64,000 nucleotides of DNA from Ruminococcus sp. Marseille-P6503 (GTDB lineage: Bacteria; Bacillota; Clostridia; Oscillospirales; Ruminococcaceae), in assembly GCF_900604945.1 (NCBI RefSeq), contig NZ_UWPB01000001.1, positions 434,001 through 498,000 on the forward strand, read 5' to 3'. Position 1 is the stretch's first letter. Each line of letters opens with the position of its first letter. The notes beneath the pieces were generated by a model, which made no database searches, was not told where the DNA came from, and worked only from the letters and a program-made list of their open reading frames with translations. A program made the translations under genes and the position numbers. Of the stretch, positions 25,338 to 34,617 are shown piece after piece.

Positions 25338-26452
25338 TGGAGCTTTCTGAAATAAGAAAAGAGATAAACGATGTAGACAGGCAGATAGAGGAGCTTTTTA
25401 TAAAGCGTATGCGGCTGTGCTTTGACGTGGCTGAATATAAGATAAAAAACGATCTTCCGGTTTTTCAGAGCGGAAGGGAGCAAGAAATACTTGAGCGGGT
25501 AAGAAGCGATATGCCCGACGAGCTGAAAAGCTCGGCGGAGGTTCTGTTTACTTCGATCATGGACATTTCAAAATGCAAGCAGTATCAGAAGTTTTTTGCC
25601 GACAAAAATAAGATAGAAAGCGAAACGCTGGAGCTTTCGGGGAATCATACGGTTGCCGTTCCCGGAACAAACGGGTCCTATTCGCATATATCGTGCGGCA
25701 GGTTTTTTGAGAAATATTCACCGCTTTTTTATGAAAGCTTTGAAGACGTGTTCAAAGCGGTAGAAAACGGAGCCGCGGAGTTCGGAGTTCTGCCTATTGC
25801 AAATTCCACCGCCGGATCGGTAGGGCAGACCTACGAGCTGCTGAAAGAATACGATCTTAAAATATGCGCTTCCGCAAAGGTTAGGATAAACCACTGTCTG
25901 GCAGTTAAAAAAGGCACTGATATAAACGAAGTGAAAACGGTATATTCTCATGAGCAGGGGCTTTTTCAGTGTTCGGGATTTATACGCAGCATGGGCTTCA
26001 AAACAAGCGCGTATTCAAATACCGCTCTTGCCGCCGCTTTCATTAAATCGTCGGAGGAGCCTTACGGGGCTATATGCTCCGAGCAGTGCGCTGAGGAAAT
26101 GGGACTTGAAATAATCAGGAGGGATATAGCCGACGCCTGTGAAAACTATACAAAATTTATTCTGGTTTCAAAAAAGACGCTTGTCGCGGCAAACGCGAAT
26201 ATCATTTCAGTTTCGCTTGCGCTGCCTCATATATCGTCGGCTTTGTACAGGCTTCTGACCAAGTTTTCGGTAGCCGGGCTCAATCTGCTGATGATAGAGA
26301 GCCGTCCGATTGCGAATACCGATTTCGATGCGGTATTTTATCTTGATTTTGAAGGCTCGGTAAATTCTCCCGACGTTGCAAAGCTTCTGAACGAGCTGGA
26401 ATCAGAGCTGTCGTATTTTAAGTTCCTGGGCAATTATATTGCAATAGACTGA
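25337..26452 (+). CDS. pheA: Chorismate mutase / prephenate dehydratase (P-protein)
   Basis: This bifunctional enzyme makes prephenate from chorismate and then phenylpyruvate, on the route to phenylalanine. Residues 1-85 are an AroQ-type chorismate mutase (IRKEINDVDRQIEELFIKR). A prephenate dehydratase domain follows at about 105-280 (VAVPGTNGSYSH, VLPIANSTAGSV), then an ACT domain with the ESRP motif for feedback inhibition by phenylalanine. Two usual dehydratase motifs are altered: ENS appears as ANS and the TRF motif as TKF (NYTKFILVS). These changes may be lineage-specific. The length of 371 is normal. It overlaps the upstream HAD gene by one base. Confidence 0.9.
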   Translation: MELSEIRKEINDVDRQIEELFIKRMRLCFDVAEYKIKNDLPVFQSGREQEILERVRSDMPDELKSSAEVLFTSIMDISKCKQYQKFFADKNKIESETLELSGNHTVAVPGTNGSYSHISCGRFFEKYSPLFYESFEDVFKAVENGAAEFGVLPIANSTAGSVGQTYELLKEYDLKICASAKVRINHCLAVKKGTDINEVKTVYSHEQGLFQCSGFIRSMGFKTSAYSNTALAAAFIKSSEEPYGAICSEQCAEEMGLEIIRRDIADACENYTKFILVSKKTLVAANANIISVSLALPHISSALYRLLTKFSVAGLNLLMIESRPIANTDFDAVFYLDFEGSVNSPDVAKLLNELESELSYFKFLGNYIAID

Positions 26453-26474
26453 TGTTGAAAGGCTGTGAGTTTGT

Positions 26475-26954
26475 ATGTTCAGAATAGGACACGGGTATGA
26501 CGTACACAGGCTGGCGCAAGGCAGAAGGCTTATTCTCGGCGGAGTGGATATACCGTATGAAAAGGGACTGCTTGGTCATTCGGACGCCGATGTTCTGGTT
26601 CACGCGGTAATGGATTCTCTGCTGGGCGCAGCGGCTTTAGGGGACATAGGCAAGCTTTTTCCCGATAACGATCCCGCGTATAAGGACGCCGACAGCTTAA
26701 AGCTTCTTGAAAAGGTATGCGATGAAGTTATGGCTCGGGGATACATAATATCGAATATAGATTCAACGATTGCCGCGCAGGCTCCCAGGCTTGCTCCGTT
26801 TATTATGAAAATGCGGGAGAATATAGCGTCCTCCTGCGGTATGGATATTTCTCAGGTATCGGTCAAGGCGACGACTGAGGAGCGTCTGGGCTTTACGGGC
26901 GAGGGTCTTGGCATATCCGCGACGGCGGTGTGTCTGCTGGAGAAAAAGCGCTGA
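26475..26954 (+). CDS. ispF: 2-C-methyl-D-erythritol 2,4-cyclodiphosphate synthase
   Basis: IspF catalyses the fifth step of the non-mevalonate isoprenoid pathway, releasing CMP as it cyclises. The 159-residue protein has the zinc-binding GYDVH (Asp9, His11), the [25 protein letters not shown] signature split across the active site, LFPD, and the C-terminal [23 protein letters not shown] lies upstream of ATG. The gap to pheA is 22 bases, so the genes are probably cotranscribed. Length and motifs are fully standard. Confidence 0.96.
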   Translation: MFRIGHGYDVHRLAQGRRLILGGVDIPYEKGLLGHSDADVLVHAVMDSLLGAAALGDIGKLFPDNDPAYKDADSLKLLEKVCDEVMARGYIISNIDSTIAAQAPRLAPFIMKMRENIASSCGMDISQVSVKATTEERLGFTGEGLGISATAVCLLEKKR

Positions 26955-26991
26955 TGTTAAAGCGAACAGGCTGAAATAAATGTAAAACCGC

Positions 26992-27036
26992 GCAGAGGGC
27001 CGCTGTACCGTTTTATTAGGTACAGCAGCCCTCTGC
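26992..27036. terminator. Long hairpin between convergent ispF and membrane-protein genes
   Basis: Arms 26992-27009 and 27019-27036 pair over 17 bases with one mismatch. A short T run is present on the minus-strand side, so it may terminate both genes. Confidence 0.65.
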
Positions 27037-27065
27037 TGATTAATGTATGAAAGTATGTTGTTGGC

Positions 27066-27617
27066 TTATTTATTCTTATACATAACCTTTGTTTTCAGAT
27101 CGACCTGATCGTAGCCCCATTTAAAGGACAGCCACGACGACAGAGGATAAAACAGCGGAAGAACTGCAAACAGTATAAACGCCGAAGGGTTCATCTGATT
27201 TATGTCGGCGGTGTGAGCCGCAAGGTCGATAACAGGAAAGAAGCAGGCGTTAAGCAGCTTGAACGCAGGCAGGAAATTTCCGATTATTCCGGCTTTTGAA
27301 AGCGCAAGCAGAGCCAGGGTTATATAACTTGGTATCATGGCAAACAAACCGATAGTAAGACCAAAGTGACGGCATGGCTTCGCGCCTCTCAGATTTACTT
27401 TGCTGCGGGCCTTTTCGCCCTGCTTCAGTCCGTAATCAGCCATAATACAAGCTACCGTAAGTATTCCCACAAGCCCGAAGATAATATTGCCAAGCAGACC
27501 GAATGCTGCCGATACCGCCCAGAAGAATATAAAAACCATCAGACCGAAAAGCTCGCATTGCAGAACCTTTACAAATCCGAATAATACAAGTCTTTTTTTA
27601 TTTATTTCACTTTCCAT
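27066..27617 (-). CDS. Multi-pass membrane protein of unknown function
   Basis: The 183-residue protein has four or five hydrophobic segments (about residues 22-45, 47-63, 88-106, 112-130 and 145-163) and a basic N-terminus. No catalytic motif or known family was recognised. The TM pattern and size are like small YesL/DUF624-type or other uncharacterised Clostridia membrane proteins, but I cannot confirm one. The gene stands alone, with its own upstream region next to the SDR gene. A GGAGCTGCTT-type purine-rich sequence lies upstream of the start. Confidence 0.7.
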   Translation of the reverse strand: MESEINKKRLVLFGFVKVLQCELFGLMVFIFFWAVSAAFGLLGNIIFGLVGILTVACIMADYGLKQGEKARSKVNLRGAKPCRHFGLTIGLFAMIPSYITLALLALSKAGIIGNFLPAFKLLNACFFPVIDLAAHTADINQMNPSAFILFAVLPLFYPLSSWLSFKWGYDQVDLKTKVMYKNK

Positions 27618-27714
27618 CTCGCCTTGCTTCCTCGGGAAGCAGCTCCTTTCATAATATTTTTAGTATTATATCACATACGCGTACATATTTCAACTGTATA
27701 AAATTAATTTTTTA

Positions 27715-27743
27715 TTGCAATGAAGATTTGCATATGCTATAAT
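27715..27743 (+). promoter_or_regulatory. Promoter of the SDR gene
   Basis: TTGCAA (27715-27720), 17 bases, TATAAT (27738-27743). Confidence 0.7.
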
Positions 27744-27775
27744 AAAATCAGAGTATTAGTGAAATGAGGATTGCT

Positions 27776-28504
27776 ATGAAAACGGCTTTTGTGACCGGCG
27801 GCTCCGGCGATATAGGGTCGGAGATATGCCGTATGCTTGCAGGAAAGGGCTATGCCGTGGCTGTCGGATATTGCGCTTCGAGGGAAAGAGCCGAGGCTGT
27901 CTGCGAAGATGTAAGAGAATACGGAGTTGCCGCCGCGGCAGTTGAATTTAATGCGGAGGATCTGTTTTCTGTACAAAAAAGCGTACAGAAAGTTTCTGAT
28001 ATGCTTGCCCCGCCGGAAGTGCTGATAAACTGTGCGGGAGTATCAAGAATATGTCTACTCACCGACCTAAGCGACGGCGAGCTTATAAGGATACTGAATA
28101 TAAATCTTACCGGAGCCATGCTGGCGGTCAAAGCGGCGCTTCCTGAAATGGTAAGGCGCAAAAGAGGAAATATAATCAACGTTTCATCTGTATGGGGAGA
28201 AGCAGGGGCGTCCTGCGAAGCTGTATATTCCGCCGCAAAGGCCGGACTTATCGGCTTTACGAAAGCCCTTGCCAAGGAAATAGCGCCAAGCGGCATAAAC
28301 GTAAACTGCATAAGCGCCGGAATGATAGACACAAAAATGAACGGCTGCCTTTCGGAAAGCGAGATCGGCGATATAGTCGCGCAGATACCTGCCGGAAGAA
28401 TGGGAACGCCGGCGGATATTGCAAACGCGGCTGAGTTCCTCATATCGGATAAGTCTAGCTATATAAACGGTCAGGTGATCCGCTGCGACGGCGCGTGGCT
28501 TTGA
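27776..28504 (+). CDS. Short-chain dehydrogenase/reductase, FabG-like
   Basis: The 242-residue protein is a classical SDR: TGGSGDIG for cofactor binding, NCAG, and the catalytic set Ser in VSSVWG, Tyr-x3-Lys in YSAAKAG. The pattern is closest to 3-oxoacyl-ACP reductase (FabG). It stands alone, not in a fatty-acid cluster, so it may reduce another keto substrate. I start at ATG 27776 because GAGG lies just upstream; ATG 27764 adds four residues with no ribosome binding site. The glycine-rich motif then begins at residue 8, as usual. Confidence 0.85.
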   Translation: MKTAFVTGGSGDIGSEICRMLAGKGYAVAVGYCASRERAEAVCEDVREYGVAAAAVEFNAEDLFSVQKSVQKVSDMLAPPEVLINCAGVSRICLLTDLSDGELIRILNINLTGAMLAVKAALPEMVRRKRGNIINVSSVWGEAGASCEAVYSAAKAGLIGFTKALAKEIAPSGINVNCISAGMIDTKMNGCLSESEIGDIVAQIPAGRMGTPADIANAAEFLISDKSSYINGQVIRCDGAWL

Positions 28505-28655
28505 TTTCTTACTGGATTTTATGCATTAACAACAAAAGGTCACCGATAAACCTCTATAATATTGTGTCAAATGGCATTGATTATTTGTTATAATTATGTT
28601 AAAATTAATATGTGATATTATTTCACACCAAAGTATAAAATAAAGGAGAAACATT

Positions 28656-29591
28656 ATGAAAAAGATTTCAGCAATAGTAATTTCGCTGATTATGACCTGC
28701 GCGGTTTTTGCTTCCTGCGAAAATGACGATTCCAGCAGCGAAAAGACTTCAGACAGCAAAACGGAGGTAACATCGTCCTCGGCGGCTGAAGAATCCGCGG
28801 CAGAGTCGGAAGCGGAATCAGGTACGGACGGCGATACTCGTTTGGCTGAGGCGTATACGGCCAAGCTCGACAGCGGCGAATACATAATGGATGTGACGAT
28901 CACCTCTGACCTGACGGGAGAAATGCCGTGCGTAATTTCAGCCAAGAACGGAAATTACTACGTTAAAACAACTGTAATGGGAGTCGAAGCAGAGGTTTAT
29001 GTTATTGACGGAACAGGCTATATGATTATGCCTGACCTGGAGGCTTATCAGAATATTGAGCTTGATGATTTGGGCGTTGATACCTTCGCTCTGGATGATT
29101 CGTACGAATATGTTGAAACAAAGGAAGAGGACGGACTTACTGTCGAGGTGTATAAGGCTGAATACAGTGATGATTATGATCTGGAAATCGACAGCTCCGA
29201 GGACGGCGATGACGTTAGCGAAGCGGAGGATGACTACGCTCTTGTTTCAACTGTTACATATTATTTTGATGAAAGCGGAGAGCTTAAAAAGGTCGTTACC
29301 AGCGACGAGCTGAGCGGCGAAACGACGGCAGTCATAAATTCGCTGGAATGGACTGCGGACGATATTGCTCAGCCTGATCTTTCAGGGCTTACAGAACTGA
29401 CTGAGGACGCGGAGCTGAGTGAGGAGGCCCAGCTTAAGCTTACTCTTTCAATGTTCGGCGTTACAGAGAAAATGCTCACCGAAGCGGGCTACACATATGC
29501 CGATCTTCTTGCTCTCGATGAAGAAGAGCTTATGGCTGTTCTGGCGGAACTCGGAATTGATATGTCTTCACTTATGGGAGATATTGAATAA
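28656..29591 (+). CDS. Acidic lipoprotein of unknown function
   Basis: The 311-residue protein has a lipoprotein signal with lipobox VFASC (Cys20), then a Ser/Glu/Asp-rich low-complexity linker to about residue 60, and a mostly beta body with many Asp and Glu residues. The body has repeated strand-like segments (YIMDVTITSDLTGE, YYVKTTVMGVEAEVYVIDG) resembling LolA/LppX-like or DUF-type lipoprotein folds, but I cannot assign one. The C-terminus is helical and acidic (ALDEEELMAVLAEL). AAAGGAG precedes ATG. It should be anchored on the outer face of the membrane. It is monocistronic, ending in a bidirectional terminator. Confidence 0.8.
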   Translation: MKKISAIVISLIMTCAVFASCENDDSSSEKTSDSKTEVTSSSAAEESAAESEAESGTDGDTRLAEAYTAKLDSGEYIMDVTITSDLTGEMPCVISAKNGNYYVKTTVMGVEAEVYVIDGTGYMIMPDLEAYQNIELDDLGVDTFALDDSYEYVETKEEDGLTVEVYKAEYSDDYDLEIDSSEDGDDVSEAEDDYALVSTVTYYFDESGELKKVVTSDELSGETTAVINSLEWTADDIAQPDLSGLTELTEDAELSEEAQLKLTLSMFGVTEKMLTEAGYTYADLLALDEEELMAVLAELGIDMSSLMGDIE

Positions 29592-29601
29592 TAAGCAAAA
29601 T

Positions 29602-29633
29602 AAAAAGCAGACGGGCTTCGTCTGCTTTTTATT
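29602..29633. terminator. Bidirectional terminator between the lipoprotein gene and a small minus-strand gene
   Basis: Perfect arms AAAAAGCAGAC (29602-29612) and GTCTGCTTTTT (29620-29630) with a seven-base loop, giving a T tract on both strands. Confidence 0.9.
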
Positions 29634-29643
29634 TACAGCTGTT

Positions 29644-29844
29644 TTAAAGCGGAACTGCATCTCCTTCTATCGTTACAGGAACATCGTCCTGAATGGAAAT
29701 TGAATAGTGGTAGAAGCTTTTCAGCAGAGGAACCTCTTCACCGTCTATAATGACCGTTTCGCGCTCATTGAATAATTTAAAACCCAGCGGCGCGGCGAGA
29801 ACAACTGCAAGAGCTATAATTGCCGCTTTTTTGATTCTTTTCAT
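29644..29844 (-). CDS. Small membrane-anchored or exported peptide, 66 residues
   Basis: The product begins MKRIKKAAIIALAVVLAAPL, a basic N-terminus followed by one hydrophobic stretch, then a short outer part with FKLFNERETVIIDGEEVPLL. It could be a secreted peptide or a one-span membrane protein. GAAAGGACC lies upstream of the ATG, a minus-strand promoter is present at 29900-29927, and a terminator follows, so it is very likely a real gene. No family was recognised. Confidence 0.7.
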   Translation of the reverse strand: MKRIKKAAIIALAVVLAAPLGFKLFNERETVIIDGEEVPLLKSFYHYSISIQDDVPVTIEGDAVPL

Positions 29845-29899
29845 TTGTATCAGGTCCTTTCAAAAAAAATTAATCAGATTTTTGTCTGATCATATTACA

Positions 29900-29927
29900 A
29901 TTATACCAGTTTTATTTTATATTTCAA
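29900..29927 (-). promoter_or_regulatory. Promoter of the 66-residue peptide gene
   Basis: On the minus strand TTGAAA (29927-29922), 16 bases, TATAAT (29905-29900). Downstream, the untranslated leader has a small ATCAGA/TCTGAT hairpin near 29873-29890. Confidence 0.6.
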
Positions 29928-30063
29928 GCATAAATTGTGCAGAATATATATGGTTTTGGATTTTTTAGATGATTAAACAAAAATAATGTTCTGAATTGTG
30001 TATAATCAACAAAATAAAATACCAATTATCCTTTTGCGTATTCAAAAAATTTGTTTTTACCTC

Positions 30064-30092
30064 TTGATTTTTTGGTCAGTATAATATATAAT
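30064..30092 (+). promoter_or_regulatory. Promoter of pgk
   Basis: TTGATT (30064-30069), 17 bases, TATAAT (30087-30092). The rest of 29928-30181 is AT-rich with no other gene seen. Confidence 0.6.
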
Positions 30093-30181
30093 TAAAGTTG
30101 TTAAAATAATAACAACGGAAAATTCTGTGTTAAGAATCGGGGCTTTCCCCTGAAAATTATAATGAGAGGATGTCAGGTAAT

Positions 30182-31399
30182 ATGGCAGGTTTAAACAAGG
30201 TTACGGTTGACGACATTAGCGTTAAGGGCAAGAAGGTTCTTGTCAGAGTAGATTTCAATGTTCCGCTCAAGGACGGCGTTATCACAAATGACAACAGAAT
30301 CACCGCGGCTCTTCCTACTATTAAAAAGCTGGTTTCCGACGGCGGAAAGGTAGTTCTTTGCTCGCATCTCGGCAAGCCTAAGAACGGTCCTGAGGATAAG
30401 TTCTCGCTGGCTCCCGCAGCTGCAAGACTGGCGGAGCTTCTGCCTGAAACAAAGGTTACTTTTGCCAAGGATGATACTGTTGCAGGCGACAATGCAAAAA
30501 AGGCTGTTGCTGACATGAACGACGGTGAAATCGTTGTTCTGGAAAACACCAGATTCCGCGGCGCTGAGGAAACAAAGAACGGCGAGGGCTTTGCTAAGGA
30601 GCTTGCAGAGCTGGTAGACGGCGAAGTATTCGTTATGGACGCTTTCGGCTCGGCTCACAGAGCGCACGCTTCCACAGCGGGAGTAACAAAGTTTGTTAAG
30701 GAAACTGCCGTAGGCTATCTGATGCAGAAGGAGATCAACTTCCTCGGAAATGCAGTTGAGGATCCTGTAAGACCCTTTGTTGCGATTCTGGGAGGCGCTA
30801 AGGTTGCAGACAAGCTCAACGTTATAAACAATCTCATTGAAAAATGCGATACTCTTATTATCGGCGGAGGAATGGCTTATACCTTCCTCAAGGCTCAGGG
30901 CAGGGAAGTCGGCACTTCGCTGGTTGACGATACCAAGCTTGATTACTGCAAGGAAATGATTGAAAAGGCGGCTAAGGCCGGCAAGAAGCTGCTTCTGCCT
31001 GTTGACACGACTGTTGCTTCGGCTTTTCCTGATCCCATCGACGCTGAGATCAGCGTTGAGGTAGTAGAGGATATTCCTGCCGACAAGATGGGTCTTGATA
31101 TCGGTACAAAGACGGCAGAAATGTATGCCGAGGCTGTAAAGAGCGCAAAGACCGTAGTTTGGAACGGTCCTATGGGCGTTTTTGAAAACCCTGTTCTTGC
31201 TAAGGGCACTATTGCCGTTGCAAAGAGCCTTGCGGAAACTGACGCTACTACGATTATCGGAGGCGGCGATTCTGCGGCTGCGGTTATTCAGCTTGGCTTT
31301 GCCGATAAGATGAGCCATATTTCCACAGGCGGCGGAGCTTCTCTGGAATACCTTGAGGGCAAGGTTCTGCCGGGTATCGACGTAATTGCCGATAAATAA
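30182..31399 (+). CDS. pgk: Phosphoglycerate kinase
   Basis: Phosphoglycerate kinase makes ATP from 1,3-bisphosphoglycerate in glycolysis. The 405-residue protein has the N-terminal signature [22 protein letters not shown], the hinge and ATP region [18 protein letters not shown] and [10 protein letters not shown] prefer ATG 30182, since GAGAGG lies at a workable distance; ATG 30170 directly abuts that site. It is followed by a terminator, so it is probably transcribed alone, though tpiA and gpmI lie close downstream. Length is standard. Confidence 0.97.
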   Translation: MAGLNKVTVDDISVKGKKVLVRVDFNVPLKDGVITNDNRITAALPTIKKLVSDGGKVVLCSHLGKPKNGPEDKFSLAPAAARLAELLPETKVTFAKDDTVAGDNAKKAVADMNDGEIVVLENTRFRGAEETKNGEGFAKELAELVDGEVFVMDAFGSAHRAHASTAGVTKFVKETAVGYLMQKEINFLGNAVEDPVRPFVAILGGAKVADKLNVINNLIEKCDTLIIGGGMAYTFLKAQGREVGTSLVDDTKLDYCKEMIEKAAKAGKKLLLPVDTTVASAFPDPIDAEISVEVVEDIPADKMGLDIGTKTAEMYAEAVKSAKTVVWNGPMGVFENPVLAKGTIAVAKSLAETDATTIIGGGDSAAAVIQLGFADKMSHISTGGGASLEYLEGKVLPGIDVIADK

Positions 31400-31443
31400 T
31401 TTCAGGACTATACAGTTAGCCCTGTATTAACTGCAAATAAATT

Positions 31444-31475
31444 CGGGGCGGTAATTTTTGTCGCCCCGTTTTTTG
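31444..31475 (+). terminator. Terminator after pgk
   Basis: Arms CGGGGCG (31444-31450) and CGCCCCG (31462-31468) followed by TTTTTT. Confidence 0.9.
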
Positions 31476-31486
31476 GAGTGTAGCGT

Positions 31487-32095
31487 ATGAATGACGTTAT
31501 CAGCCGCACTGTCTGTCTTGCCTCTGAGGGGGACGACGGAACATGGGTCGGCAAGGCTGGATTTTTCATCGATTACATGAACGTAGTCGCAATTGTGCTG
31601 ATCGCTGTCGGCATTGCGATAATTTATTTCGGTGTGAAGCTTCTGAAAGGCTATACGTTTCATCCCGACGAAACGGTCGTTGTTGAAAAAGATAAGCATT
31701 TTGAGCTTATAAATGCCGATATTGCTGAACGGCGCGTGACAGAAATCCCTAATTACTCCGCTTCTGCCAAGGGCGGAGGAAACGACGTATTCAAAGAGCT
31801 GAGGATCACCTATACCGTTGACGGAGAAGAGTATTCTGAGTGGATAAGCGATTTCGGAGGATACGGGAATACTGTTCCTGTCAGGTATAATCCCGATGAT
31901 CCGAAGGACTTTTATGTTTACGAGGGTGACGATGCTCCCGAGAGCCTACCGGATGAAAGCGGCAGTCTTGCCGGTAACGAGGACAATGATTCCGATGACA
32001 GCCCGTCGAAGGGGCTGGGATTGGTTGTTCTTATCGTCGGCGGACTGATTTCCGTACTGGGCGTGGGATTTCTTATTGATTTTCTGACGAGATAA
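31487..32095 (+). CDS. Membrane protein with DUF3592-like outer domain
   Basis: The 202-residue protein has one hydrophobic helix at about residues 31-52 and another near the C-terminus (about 178-198), with a beta-rich region between. The middle has VTYTVDGEEYSEW and VPVRYNPDDPKDFYVY, the pattern of DUF3592-type domains, in which a strand pair is followed by YNP. Function is unknown. GGAGTG lies upstream of ATG. It starts only 12 bases after the pgk terminator and sits between two glycolytic genes, which may be chance. Confidence 0.7.
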   Translation: MNDVISRTVCLASEGDDGTWVGKAGFFIDYMNVVAIVLIAVGIAIIYFGVKLLKGYTFHPDETVVVEKDKHFELINADIAERRVTEIPNYSASAKGGGNDVFKELRITYTVDGEEYSEWISDFGGYGNTVPVRYNPDDPKDFYVYEGDDAPESLPDESGSLAGNEDNDSDDSPSKGLGLVVLIVGGLISVLGVGFLIDFLTR

Positions 32096-32133
32096 ATATT
32101 TACATACAAATTATGATAAAAGGAGTTTTTAAA

Positions 32134-32910
32134 ATGAAAAAGAGTGTAAGAAAGGCTATTATTGCCGGTAACTGGAAGATGAACAAGACAAGACCTGAGG
32201 CTAAGGAGCTTCTTGAAGCTATCAAGCCGCTGGTTGCAAACGCTGACGGCAAGGTCGAGGTAATTGCCTGCGTTCCTTTTACGAACCTTGAAACCGCTGT
32301 AAATACAACGGCAGGCTCTAACGTAAAGATCGGCGCTGAGAACGTTCACTTTGAAAAGAGCGGCGCTTTTACAGGCGAGATTTCCGCCGATATGCTGACG
32401 GAGCTGGGAGTAGAGTATGTTGTTATCGGACACTCCGAGAGAAGACAGTATTTCGGCGAAACCGACGAAACTGTAAACAAGAGAACGAAGGCGGCGCTTG
32501 CGGCAGGTCTGAAGCCTATCGTCTGCGTTGGCGAGCTGCTGTGGGAGCGCGAGTGCAATATTACAGAGGAGGTTATCGCCCGTCAGATCAAGCTTGACCT
32601 TTTTGACGTTTCAGCTGAGGACGTAAAGAAAACGGTTATCGCTTACGAGCCCGTATGGGCTATCGGAACCGGCAAAACGGCTACAGCGGATCAGGCTGAA
32701 GAGGTATGCGCGTTTATCCGCGCGACTCTCGCTAAGCTTTACGACGAGGAAACCGCGCAGGCTGTAACGATCCAGTACGGCGGCTCTATGAACGCGAAAA
32801 ACTGCGCTGAGCTGCTTGCAAAGGAGAACGTTGACGGCGGACTTATCGGCGGAGCTTCGCTTAAGGCGGAGGATTTCAATACTATAGTTCAGGCGGCCGT
32901 AGAGGGCTGA
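32134..32910 (+). CDS. tpiA: Triosephosphate isomerase
   Basis: This enzyme interconverts dihydroxyacetone phosphate and glyceraldehyde-3-phosphate. The 258-residue barrel has AGNWKMNKT with the catalytic lysine, GHSERRQYFGE with the catalytic histidine, AYEPVWAIGTGKTA with the catalytic glutamate, and YGGSMNAKN plus GGLIGGASL for phosphate binding. AAAGGAG lies seven bases before ATG 32134, so the in-frame ATG at 32113 is rejected. It is 55 bases before gpmI and probably cotranscribed with it. Confidence 0.97.
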   Translation: MKKSVRKAIIAGNWKMNKTRPEAKELLEAIKPLVANADGKVEVIACVPFTNLETAVNTTAGSNVKIGAENVHFEKSGAFTGEISADMLTELGVEYVVIGHSERRQYFGETDETVNKRTKAALAAGLKPIVCVGELLWERECNITEEVIARQIKLDLFDVSAEDVKKTVIAYEPVWAIGTGKTATADQAEEVCAFIRATLAKLYDEETAQAVTIQYGGSMNAKNCAELLAKENVDGGLIGGASLKAEDFNTIVQAAVEG

Positions 32911-32965
32911 TTATCCTGACTATGAATAATATTGTTTTTGAGTTATCAGAAAGGAATAGGAAATT

Positions 32966-34552
32966 ATGTCAACTAAAAAACCTGTAGTGCTTGTAGTTAT
33001 GGACGGCGTGGGCTTTTCCAAGTCAGGGATCGGCGACGCGGTTTCGGAGGCTAATACCCCTACTCTCGATATGCTTCTGAAAGAGTATCCCCATACTTCT
33101 CTCAAAGCTCACGGCGACGCGGTAGGTCTGCCCTCAGATGACGATATGGGCAACTCCGAGGTAGGTCATAACGCGCTTGGCTGCGGACAGATATATTCTC
33201 AGGGAGCCAAGCTTGTTAATGAGTCTATTGAAAGCGGAAAAATGTTTGGTTCCGATACATGGAAATCCCTGGTGTCAAATGTAATGGAAAATAAGTCCGT
33301 AATGCATTTTATCGGACTGCTTTCCGACGGAAACGTTCATTCAAATATTTCACATCTGAAGATAATGATAAAAAGGGCCAAGGAGGAGGGCGTTTCCAAG
33401 GTGAGATGCCATATCCTGCTGGACGGAAGAGACGTTCCCGCTACTTCCGGCATGGCTTATATCGAGGATCTGGAGAACTGTCTTGCTTCGCTTAACGATG
33501 AAAGCTTTGACGGAAGGATTGCCTCCGGCGGAGGAAGAATGAAAATAACTATGGACAGATATCAGGCTGACTGGAATATGGTCAAGCTGGGCTGGGACAC
33601 TCATGTTAAGGGCGAGGGCAGAATGTTCGCCACTGCGGCGGAGGCTTATACCGTTCTGCGTGAGGAAACCGGAGCTATCGACCAGGATCTGCCTCCGTTC
33701 GTTATTGGTGAAAACGGCGTTCCCGCCGGAAAGATATGCGATAACGACAGCGTTATTCTGTTCAACTTCCGCGGCGACAGAGCTATCGAGCTTTCTATGG
33801 CGTTTGACGAGCCTGATTTCGATAAATTCGACAAGGGCGGCTATGATCCTAAGGTTATGTATGCCGGAATGCTCCAGTATGACGGCGACCTTAACCTGCC
33901 GAAAAATTATCTTGTAAATCCTCCCGAGATAACCAATACGCTTTCCGAGGTGCTGGTAAAGAACGGGCTGAGCAGCTATGCTGTTTCAGAAACTCAGAAA
34001 TACGGTCATGTAACCTATTTCTGGAACGGCAATAAGTCAGAGAAATTTTCAGAGGAGCTTGAAACCTGGAACGAGATACCGTCAGACAGAGTGTCTTTCG
34101 ACCAGCGACCGTGGATGAAGTCGGCGGAGGTTACAGACGATATGATAGCTGCTATCAGGTCGCAGAAGTATGACTTTATCAGGTGCAATTATCCCAACGG
34201 CGATATGGTGGGACATACCGGAAACATGGACGCTACGATCATCGGCGTTGAGTCTGTGGATCTTGGTCTTGCAAGGCTTATCAAGGTCTGCGAGGAATAT
34301 AACTGCACGCTTCTTGTTACGGCTGACCACGGCAATGCCGACGAGATGCTGGAGAAAAACAAAAAGGGCGAAATTGCGGTAAGGACCGCTCATTCGCTCA
34401 ACAGAGTTCCGTTCATTATCTGGGACAAGGAAACACGTCATGAAATTATTGACGCCGGCAGCGCAAAGTACGGTCTTGCCAACGTAGCGCCTACAGTGGC
34501 AAAGCTGCTGGGTATCGAGGCTCCTGAATGCTGGGAGGATCCGATGATATAA
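32966..34552 (+). CDS. gpmI: 2,3-bisphosphoglycerate-independent phosphoglycerate mutase
   Basis: GpmI interconverts 3- and 2-phosphoglycerate with a metal-bound phosphoserine. The 528-residue protein has VVMDGVG with a metal aspartate, the phosphoserine motif MGNSEVGH (Ser64), GDGNVHSN-like SDGNVHSNISH, DGRDVPATSG, NFRGDRA and TADHGNADEM near the C-terminus. It is of the usual length. AGAAAGGAA lies upstream. With pgk, tpiA, gap and eno in the window, every enzyme of lower glycolysis up to phosphoenolpyruvate is present, in separate small transcription units. Confidence 0.96.
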   Translation: MSTKKPVVLVVMDGVGFSKSGIGDAVSEANTPTLDMLLKEYPHTSLKAHGDAVGLPSDDDMGNSEVGHNALGCGQIYSQGAKLVNESIESGKMFGSDTWKSLVSNVMENKSVMHFIGLLSDGNVHSNISHLKIMIKRAKEEGVSKVRCHILLDGRDVPATSGMAYIEDLENCLASLNDESFDGRIASGGGRMKITMDRYQADWNMVKLGWDTHVKGEGRMFATAAEAYTVLREETGAIDQDLPPFVIGENGVPAGKICDNDSVILFNFRGDRAIELSMAFDEPDFDKFDKGGYDPKVMYAGMLQYDGDLNLPKNYLVNPPEITNTLSEVLVKNGLSSYAVSETQKYGHVTYFWNGNKSEKFSEELETWNEIPSDRVSFDQRPWMKSAEVTDDMIAAIRSQKYDFIRCNYPNGDMVGHTGNMDATIIGVESVDLGLARLIKVCEEYNCTLLVTADHGNADEMLEKNKKGEIAVRTAHSLNRVPFIIWDKETRHEIIDAGSAKYGLANVAPTVAKLLGIEAPECWEDPMI

Positions 34553-34575
34553 GGCTTAAACAGCTGTGAAAAAGA

Positions 34576-34617
34576 ATATCCGTATGCGGCTTTTGCGGCT
34601 GCATACGGATATTTTTA
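34576..34617. terminator. Bidirectional terminator between gpmI and the kinase-like gene
   Basis: Perfect 12-base arms ATATCCGTATGC (34576-34587) and GCATACGGATAT (34601-34612). T-rich tails occur on both strands. The stop codon of the minus-strand gene overlaps its edge. Confidence 0.9.

Noticed and set aside
30191-31318. 375-residue minus-strand ORF opposite pgk
   Set aside because: It lies wholly antisense to a highly conserved pgk, has no ribosome binding site or promoter and no recognisable motif; it is a frame shadow.
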